The notes beneath the pieces are model-generated. The model saw only the letters and a program-made list of their open reading frames with translations. It was not told the DNA's origin and searched no databases. Positions 7,484-11,264 of a stretch of 11,264 nt of DNA are shown here, in pieces (the stretch's first letter is position 1; each line of letters begins with the position of its first letter). Source of the stretch: Candidatus Baldrarchaeum yapensis (GTDB lineage Archaea; Asgardarchaeota; Baldrarchaeia; Baldrarchaeales; Baldrarchaeaceae). A program made the position numbers and the translations under genes. The stretch lies in assembly GCA_016840465.1 (NCBI GenBank), contig JAEOSH010000063.1, forward strand, positions 1 to 11,264. The letters are read 5' to 3'.

Positions 7484-8689
7484 ATGCACGGGACAGCTAT
7501 CGAATGCAGGCGCTGTCCACTTGACGACTCATTCGGAGACTTCCTAGCGGTCGTTGAGGGAGATATGAAGTTCAGGCTTACTAGGGTGAAAGTTTCTCCG
7601 CAGAGCGGATTGTGTAACCTTTGCGAAAGATTCCTCAGGGACGCGGGGAGGTTTTTCGAACTCAGAGATTTGGCAAGACGAGAAATGAGGAAGTTGTTCG
7701 AGCGCGTGAGAAAGGAAGGTCACCAATACGATGCAGTTGTCCTTCTAAGCGGAGGCAAGGACAGTTGTGCGGCTCTTATTCTCGCAAAGGAACGGTACAA
7801 GCTAAATGTGGTTGCCGCCAGCGTAGATAACGGATTCAGAATACCCGAGGCTGCCGAGAACATAGAGAATCTTACAGATAATCTTGGTGTGGACCTTATA
7901 ACATTCAAAATCCCGAGATCCCTCACAAAGAAACTGTTCCGGGTGTGCTTCGAGATCGGAGATCCGTGTGGGCTCTGCCAGACGCTCGTAGGCCCACCCA
8001 TCATGGCGAGAATTCAAATGAAGATGGGCATACCGATCAGAATTCTGGGCACAGATCTGGCGCAAGTCTATCACGAGTTTTTCATGCAACTGGATTACTG
8101 GAGAAAGAAAATAGGCATGGAGAATCCCTTTCTCTTCCGCCTATATAGCAACGATTACAAGATTTATGAGCGGAGATACGAACAGTACATCGATCTTCTG
8201 CGTAGAGAAATGCTTTCTGAGGCGTCGACCCTCTACGTGAGAGAACTTGAGCGCATTTACAAAGACCTTAGAAAGTACTGGCTGTCACCTGGAGAACTAT
8301 CTGAATTCTCACAGGAGAATTTTGTAAACGTGTACCTTACCGCCATGGAGATTACAGATTACTCCCAACAGAAAAAAATCCTCGAAAGGTACGGTTTTCA
8401 ATTGTCACCCGTATTCGGAGAACACGTATCCACAGATTGTAAGGTTGCGGCGGTTGCACAGTCCCTCTATACCGAGAAAATGTGGAAGGCCTTGAACTCC
8501 TGGAAGTGTCGGGTAGGCCTCATTTCCAAGCACGAAGTGCTGAACCTGATGAGAAATCGGCGGGCCCCTATTCCCACGATCAGAGAGTTCTTCGAAGAAA
8601 TAGGCGTGAAAAACATAAGGAATGTGTGGCAGCGAGCGTGGCTATATCAGGTGTTTGATAAGGATATTTTAGCGAGGATCTTTATGTGA
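7484..8689 (+). CDS. Cysteine-rich PP-loop ATP pyrophosphatase, substrate unknown
   Basis: A 401-residue enzyme of the adenine alpha-hydrolase group, which activates a carbonyl oxygen with ATP before sulfur or nitrogen attack. An N-terminal two-knuckle metal site (Cys8-x2-Cys11 and Cys44-x2-Cys47) precedes the PP-loop SGGKDS (89-94) with Cys95 directly after it. A further DPCGLC (Cys162, Cys165) sits near 160-165. This layout resembles the N-acetyl-sugar amidotransferase family (WbpG/PseA-like) and, more distantly, TtcA/NcsA-type tRNA thiolases. From about 205 on, some 195 residues with Cys319 and Cys342 match nothing I recognise. No glycosylation genes are near; the neighbours are pscS and thiI, which favours a sulfur or tRNA role, but that is inference. 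The start could also be the TTG at 7481. No clear ribosome binding site is seen, so the message may be leaderless. Confidence 0.85.
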   Translation: MHGTAIECRRCPLDDSFGDFLAVVEGDMKFRLTRVKVSPQSGLCNLCERFLRDAGRFFELRDLARREMRKLFERVRKEGHQYDAVVLLSGGKDSCAALILAKERYKLNVVAASVDNGFRIPEAAENIENLTDNLGVDLITFKIPRSLTKKLFRVCFEIGDPCGLCQTLVGPPIMARIQMKMGIPIRILGTDLAQVYHEFFMQLDYWRKKIGMENPFLFRLYSNDYKIYERRYEQYIDLLRREMLSEASTLYVRELERIYKDLRKYWLSPGELSEFSQENFVNVYLTAMEITDYSQQKKILERYGFQLSPVFGEHVSTDCKVAAVAQSLYTEKMWKALNSWKCRVGLISKHEVLNLMRNRRAPIPTIREFFEEIGVKNIRNVWQRAWLYQVFDKDILARIFM

Positions 8690-8835
8690 ACGCCAAGAGT
8701 AGATGGATGACACGCAACTCCTAGATAAAACATATAACGTATGGCTAAAATGATAGCTTAATCCCCTTTACACATACTAACCTGAGAACTACGGACCTGA
8801 AAGCTGATATCTGCTCCTTTCGTTGTTTAAGCTCC

Positions 8836-8982
8836 TTAGCGCTGGTATATCAGTCTCGTAATTCCCATGCTGGTCAACGTCTCATATTGTTCGAATATCG
8901 AAATTTGAGTCCCATACTTGGCAATTATCGGATGATCATTTTTCTGAGATCTCCCAATTATTACATTATTTTTCTGAAACAC
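8836..8982 (-). pseudogene. Gene-like fragment, possible decayed gene
   Basis: A GTG-initiated frame of 48 residues (IIAKYGTQISIFEQYETL near the middle, ending GITRLIYQR). The frame stays open 8 codons further upstream to a TAA near 9006. The composition and the amphipathic helix followed by a short strand look like real protein. The pattern of a helix ending in G-x-x-R-L-I loosely recalls nucleoside phosphorylase-type sequences, but this is a guess. Beyond the stop, another frame continues for about 37 codons (AKELKQRKEQISAF), which hints at a frameshifted remnant. No convincing ribosome binding site. Confidence 0.2.
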
Positions 8983-9077
8983 GTACCAAGAACTTCGATG
9001 CTGTATCCGTTACCTTGAAATAAAGGACATCACGTCACGTCGCCTGAAAGGCGAACTTGCAAAGGAGGTTCGGCATA

Positions 9078-9152
9078 ATGTCCATTTTAAGATATACGCA
9101 GAGATGCGGCTTGCATGATAGAAAGATATTTGAGGGGGGACCGTACCCATAG
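9078..9152 (+). CDS. Mini-ORF of 24 residues with strong ribosome binding site
   Basis: ATG at 9078 is preceded by AAAGGAGGT (9061-9069) at 8 nt, the best Shine-Dalgarno match noticed in the window. The product (MSILRYTQRCGLHDRK at its start) has no recognisable domain. A TATA-like GAAATAAAGG at 9017-9026 could give a transcript starting near 9047. With only 25 codons, coding is unproven. Confidence 0.22.
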   Translation: MSILRYTQRCGLHDRKIFEGGPYP

Positions 9153-9178
9153 GTAAGGTGTTTCATAGGAGAAATATA

Positions 9179-9301
9179 ATGGGGGCAGAAACGTATAGTG
9201 TTGCATTTGTTGCCCTCGTGCACCTTTGCAACCTCAAAACCTTTATAAAGGACTTCTGTTGTGTTAAGCGGGCTCCGCCCGGGATGTGGGAGGGGCGGTG
9301 A
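9179..9301 (+). CDS. Mini-ORF of 40 residues running into the tnpB relic
   Basis: ATG at 9179 follows GGAG (9168-9171) at 7 nt and lies 26 nt after the previous mini-ORF. The product has a hydrophobic stretch (YSVAFVALVHLCNL) and several Cys. Its last codons are in the frame of the tnpB relic (MWEGR) and stop at the TGA inside it, so the 3' part is mobile-element sequence. The internal CCTTTATAAAGG looks more like a promoter than coding sequence, which lowers confidence. Confidence 0.18.
   Translation: MGAETYSVAFVALVHLCNLKTFIKDFCCVKRAPPGMWEGR
9240..9251. promoter_or_regulatory. Perfect palindromic TATA box CCTTTATAAAGG
   Basis: A 12-bp perfect palindrome with a TTTATAAA core, preceded by CAAAA. 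Its centre lies about 26 nt before the abrupt start of the GC-rich structured segment (9268-9272), the normal archaeal distance from TATA box to transcription start. Being symmetric, it could also drive minus-strand transcription starting near 9220. Confidence 0.45.
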
Positions 9302-9382
9302 GAGGGAGGGAAGCCCGAAAGGGCGGAGCGAAGGGTCAGATGGATGTGCGGAGCACCGTTCCCCGCGAAAGCCCGTCGATGA
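9281..9382 (+). pseudogene. tnpB 3'-end relic (left copy)
   Basis: Reading in the frame of the TGA at 9380-9382 gives MWEGR, a stop, then EGGKPERAERRVRWMCGA and on to an Arg just before the stop. Compared with the tnpB at the right edge, it shares the DNA blocks GATGTGGG, GCCCGAAA, GGATGT and TGAACCCC. The outer pair lies 97 nt apart here and 94 nt apart in the other copy. The zinc ribbon and RuvC domain are missing and there is an internal TGA, so it makes no transposon protein. Homology breaks between 9251 and 9281. Confidence 0.6.
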
Positions 9383-9397
9383 ACCCCGAGGCGGGAA

Positions 9398-9445
9398 GGC
9401 TCTCCGCTACAAATGCATCAAAAATCGTGAAAGTAGCGGAGAGTC
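9398..9445 (+). repeat. Inverted repeat, 3' hairpin of the tnpB relic
   Basis: GGCTCTCCGCTAC (9398-9410) pairs with GTAGCGGAGAGTC (9433-9445), 13 pairs with one G-U, around a 22-nt loop. It follows TGAACCCCGAGGCGGGAAG, the order expected at the right end of IS200/IS605-family elements, where TnpA and the guide RNA recognise a subterminal hairpin. The loop is longer than usual. Confidence 0.6.
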
Positions 9446-9454
9446 AGAACGGCT

Positions 9455-9462
9455 CATAAAAG
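9455..9462 (+). promoter_or_regulatory. Possible TATA box for the MFS gene
   Basis: CATAAAAG just downstream of the relic hairpin would place the start near 9486 and give a leader of about 68 nt containing the 9520-9539 hairpin. If correct, the MFS gene is expressed from mobile-element-adjacent DNA. Confidence 0.25.
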
Positions 9463-9519
9463 TACCGTCCGTACTTCGACAAAATGGATTCCGTGCAGGA
9501 TCTATGTAATGTTCGCACA

Positions 9520-9539
9520 GCTCCGCTACAAGGCGGAGC
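9520..9539 (+). repeat. Hairpin before the MFS gene, partial copy of the relic arm
   Basis: GCTCCGC (9520-9526) pairs with GCGGAGC (9533-9539) around TACAAG, or as eight pairs with a G-U and an ACAA loop. The stretch CTCCGCTACAA also occurs at 9402-9412 in the relic hairpin, so this looks like a shortened duplicate. It lies 14 nt before the MFS start, next to the likely ribosome binding site GGTGGGTTGA, so it could affect translation. Confidence 0.5.
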
Positions 9540-9553
9540 CGGTGGGTTGAAGC

Positions 9554-10774
9554 ATGCGATCTTCGGGATCTTCCGGTCACGGATCACAACTATTACCACT
9601 ACTCGCATTTTCAACAGTCTACTTCTTTGATTTGGTATTTAGACATGCACTTTCAGCCGTACTTCCGTGGTACAGGGTTGACACGGGATTCTCGTACGCG
9701 CAGCTGGGCCTGATACTTTCGGCCTACTTCTTGGGATATGGGGCGATGCAGATCCCCGGGGGCATACTCACAGACAAACTTGATGTTAGAAAATTAGTAA
9801 TAATTAGCATGATCGTAACCTCAATCATCGTTGTTCTGTTTCCGATGGGCAATACTTTCTGGCAAGCGTTTTTGATAATGTTGCTCATAGGAGTCGCATC
9901 GGCAGTAATTTTTGTAGGTCTCACAAAGTTGACTGCTTTGGCTTTTGACTATAGTGTGAGGGCGAGAGTCCAAGGATCTTGGGCAGCAGCAGGATCTTTA
10001 GGTGGCTCCGTAGTGATGGTCATAGGACCTCTCATGGCCGCCTGGGGAATGTGGCGAGAACTCTTTTATATTTCCGGGATAATTGGCTTGTTGGCAACAC
10101 TATTCGCTATGAGGTACATTTTTCGGCTAAAAACACACGCCTTGGGCTCTTCATATGTAAATTATGATGGCGAAATGTCCTTTAATTCCAGAGAATTGCT
10201 TAGCAGAAAGAACGTATGGCTTCTATGTCTTGCACAGCTTATATTCACGGGAGTAGCGGTCTCAAGGACCCAGTGGACGACGGCTTATCTAAAGGAATTT
10301 ACATTGCTCTCCGCAGAGGAAATCGCTATCTACACAGTAGCACTCATACCCGCATCGATCATAGGGCCCATAATATCGGGCTGGGTTGCGGATAGAATTG
10401 GAAGAAGAAACGGGGTCATTATTTGCTTCCTCATATCCAATGCGTTCCTTGTCCTTTGGATATGGGTCTCTTTCCCTGGTAACCCGCTGTGGGTACTAAT
10501 TTTGATAGCTCAGCCCATGATGATCTTCAGCGGCGCCGTTTTCACAAACTACGTATTGGCAGCAGAAATCGGAGGCACGAAATATGGAGGACTTATAACG
10601 GGACTCGTCAATACGTTCGGGATGGGGATAGGAGGATTTGTTTTCCCGTATCTGATCGGCATTATTATCGAAATCTATGCATCATATCCTCTGGCATTCC
10701 TATTTTTGGTAATCACTACAATTCTTGGCGTGATGCTGGAACTTGGAGTGAAGGAAGAGAAAATGCAAAAATAG
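9554..10774 (+). CDS. Major facilitator superfamily transporter
   Basis: A 406-residue inner-membrane carrier with the 12-helix MFS plan. A short polar N-terminus (Ser/Gly-rich, 1-11) precedes TM1. The TM2-TM3 loop carries motif A, GGILTDKLDVRK (69-80), and the matching loop in the second half has GWVADRIGRR (276-285). This shows the two six-helix halves, joined by a polar loop near 192-218. A charged tail (KEEKMQK) ends the protein. The start is ATG 9554, with GGTGGGTTGA upstream. The sequence resembles anion or sugar-acid type MFS permeases, but no substrate can be assigned. It has no operon partner and lies between two inverted tnpB 3' ends, which suggests acquisition or rearrangement with mobile DNA. 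An ATAGAA-GGAC-TTCTAT hairpin (10771-10786) overlaps the stop codon. Confidence 0.93.
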   Translation: MRSSGSSGHGSQLLPLLAFSTVYFFDLVFRHALSAVLPWYRVDTGFSYAQLGLILSAYFLGYGAMQIPGGILTDKLDVRKLVIISMIVTSIIVVLFPMGNTFWQAFLIMLLIGVASAVIFVGLTKLTALAFDYSVRARVQGSWAAAGSLGGSVVMVIGPLMAAWGMWRELFYISGIIGLLATLFAMRYIFRLKTHALGSSYVNYDGEMSFNSRELLSRKNVWLLCLAQLIFTGVAVSRTQWTTAYLKEFTLLSAEEIAIYTVALIPASIIGPIISGWVADRIGRRNGVIICFLISNAFLVLWIWVSFPGNPLWVLILIAQPMMIFSGAVFTNYVLAAEIGGTKYGGLITGLVNTFGMGIGGFVFPYLIGIIIEIYASYPLAFLFLVITTILGVMLELGVKEEKMQK

Positions 10775-10828
10775 AAGGACTTCTATCAACAAATAACGTG
10801 ATATAATGCGATTCTTAACGGTAATATC

Positions 10829-10972
10829 TCATCTTTCACGATGTGGAGGGTTATGCTGAACGATTATCTTAATACCGTCATAATTGCCGAAAATTATCAT
10901 TTTAGCGGCTTTCGAAATGAGCAACTCTCTGTATCTTCTGCTCAACAGATAATATGCTCCGGACTTAAACAC
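10829..10972 (-). CDS. Small open frame of 47 residues, doubtful
   Basis: GTG at 10972 with AGGATAAGGAAC just upstream, ending in TGA at 10831-10829. The product contains YYLLSRRYRELLISKAAKMI followed by a short strand-like stretch (FGNYDGIKIIVQH). The composition looks protein-like, but there is no family I recognise. It could be a small gene, the remains of a gene cut by the mobile element, or chance. A TATA-like CCATAAAAGG upstream is too close for a normal start. Confidence 0.2.
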   Translation of the reverse strand: MFKSGAYYLLSRRYRELLISKAAKMIIFGNYDGIKIIVQHNPPHRER

Positions 10973-11027
10973 TTGTTCCTTATCCTTTTATGGCAAGTAA
11001 TTACGTAAGAAGTGCGGAGATAGGGGT

Positions 11028-11264
11028 TCAGCGGATGTCCACATTAGTGAGCGGACATCCGCCTTGGGGCGCATCACCCTTTTCGGGCTCGCCCCCCTTC
11101 GGGGCAGCCCCGAGGCCCCACATCCGAAGGTTCAGAACGGCCACGACATCCCTATCCAATACCGATCCGCATTTTTTACACTTCATCGACCTGCCCCGAT
11201 AGGCCACCATCGTGGCCCGACGGACGGGGCGGGTCTTGGAGGAGTTTTCATCAAAATGAGCAAA
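11028..11264 (-). CDS. tnpB: TnpB C-terminus, zinc ribbon damaged (partial at window edge)
   Basis: The frame is open to the right edge, showing the last 78 codons of an IS200/IS605-type (or tnpB-only) RNA-guided nuclease. The order is family-typical: NSSKT, then the first zinc knuckle region, then MVAYRGRSMKCKKCG (second CxxC) and DRDVVAVLNLRMWG, which holds the last RuvC Asp. The first knuckle should read T-C-P-x-C but is TRPVR here: both Cys codons are Arg (11229-11231 and 11220-11222), and the next Gly is also Arg. The tail after LNL is Gly/Pro/Lys-rich and is encoded by the 3' region that in active elements doubles as guide RNA. The frame is otherwise intact in view. The two lost ligands make zinc binding, and probably activity, doubtful. 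Confidence 0.85.
   Translation of the reverse strand, partial: FAHFDENSSKTRPVRRATMVAYRGRSMKCKKCGSVLDRDVVAVLNLRMWGLGAAPKGGEPEKGDAPQGGCPLTNVDIR
11031..11062. repeat. Perfect hairpin at the tnpB 3' end (right copy)
   Basis: GCGGATGTCC (11031-11040) and GGACATCCGC (11053-11062) form a perfect 10-bp stem around a 12-nt loop. It encodes the last codons of the minus-strand tnpB and abuts its TGA. It is directly followed on that strand by TGAACCCC, the block shared with the left copy. It fits a guide-RNA scaffold helix. Confidence 0.65.

Larger units (their letters stand above)
8690..9239. other. Gene-poor AT-rich region
   Basis: About 550 bases between the PP-loop gene and the tnpB relic, with no long gene on either strand. 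It holds a 48-codon minus-strand fragment (8836-8982), two mini-ORFs with good Shine-Dalgarno sites (9078-9152 and 9179-9301), and a short hairpin TCGCCT-GAA-AGGCGA at 9040-9054 just before the first of them. No tRNA, no tandem repeats and no T-run terminator for the PP-loop gene were seen. Confidence 0.5.
9268..9445 (+). ncRNA. Putative structured RNA, omega-RNA/sotRNA-like
   Basis: A GC-rich block in AT-rich surroundings, starting where the upstream TATA box would place transcription. Visible helices are GCTCCGCCC (9272-9280) with GGGCGGAGC (9322-9330); the competing tetraloop GCCC-GAAA-GGGC (9313-9324); GTGC-GGA-GCAC (9346-9356); CCCG-AGG-CGGG (9385-9395); and a terminal hairpin of 13 pairs (9398-9410 with 9433-9445). 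The sequence is homologous to a tnpB 3' end. In active TnpB systems that region is transcribed as the guide RNA, ending in a hairpin followed by the guide. Any guide here would begin near 9446. RNA production is inferred, not shown. It does not carry the hallmark motifs of RNase P RNA or SRP RNA. Confidence 0.35.

Noticed and set aside
9035-9223. 62-codon minus-strand frame MHEGNKCNTIRFC
   Set aside because: All three minus frames are fairly open here; no ribosome binding site, odd composition, and the plus strand has better-signalled mini-ORFs.
9261-9509. 82-codon plus-strand frame rich in Arg, Gly and Ser over the relic
   Set aside because: It is the wrong frame relative to the tnpB stop shared by both copies; the composition follows from GC-rich structured DNA.
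9268-9545. RNase P RNA or SRP RNA as explanation for the GC-rich structured block
   Set aside because: Expected conserved elements (for example GAGGAAAGTC and ACAGAA of RNase P) are absent, and the block aligns with a tnpB 3' end elsewhere in the window.
8744-10906. 12-mer GCTAAAATGATA at 8744-8755 with an inverted copy at 10895-10906, considered as element ends
   Set aside because: Flanking sequence does not match, and 12-base matches are expected by chance in a window of this size.
10990-11202. 70-codon plus-strand frame opposite tnpB
   Set aside because: Shadow of the minus-strand TnpB C-terminus, which carries the recognisable CxxC and DRDVVA motifs.

Overview
The window looks like the chromosome of a euryarchaeal-type archaeon. 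The evidence is Sep-tRNA:Cys-tRNA synthase (a family largely confined to methanogens, Archaeoglobi and related archaeal lineages), a ThiI without a rhodanese domain, a surface protein dense in N-glycosylation sequons with a C-terminal membrane anchor, TATA-box-like promoters, GGTGA-type ribosome binding sites and frequent GTG/TTG starts. The lineage cannot be fixed from the sequence alone.

Layout. (1) 2-913: C-terminal part of a cell-surface protein, open at the left edge. (2) 914-1259: non-coding, holding the lysS promoter and weak traces of coding sequence. (3) 1260-2756: class II lysyl-tRNA synthetase with a TTG start. (4) 2952-4983: a two-gene ABC-2 (NatA/NatB-like) exporter whose ATPase and permease genes overlap by 8 nt. 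(5) 7420-4988, minus strand: pscS (SepCysS) followed 3 nt later by thiI, clearly one operon, which converges on the permease gene with a 4-nt gap. (6) 7484-8689, plus strand: a cysteine-rich PP-loop ATPase divergent from pscS across about 60 nt with TATA-like boxes. Region 4988-8689 is therefore a sulfur/tRNA block: Cys-tRNA made on the tRNA, 4-thiouridine synthesis, and an adenylating enzyme of unknown substrate. (7) 8690-9553: gene-poor accessory stretch with two Shine-Dalgarno-led mini-ORFs, a minus-strand gene-like fragment, a perfect palindromic TATA box, and a GC-rich, strongly structured segment that is the decayed 3' end of a tnpB-type element. (8) 9554-10774: a 12-TM MFS transporter. 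(9) 10775-11264: a short intergenic region, then the 3' end of a second tnpB on the minus strand, open at the right edge.

The two tnpB 3' ends share sequence blocks at matching spacing and point towards each other, so the MFS gene lies between two inverted IS200/IS605-type (or tnpB-only) right ends. The right-hand copy has lost the first zinc-ribbon CxxC (both Cys are Arg). The left-hand copy keeps only the tail and 3' hairpin, but sits directly downstream of a TATA-box palindrome at the distance expected for a transcription start, which makes an orphan omega-RNA/sotRNA-like transcript possible.

No rRNA, tRNA or CRISPR array was seen. The best leads are the PP-loop gene beside pscS-thiI, and the promoter-plus-structured-RNA remnant at 9240-9445.
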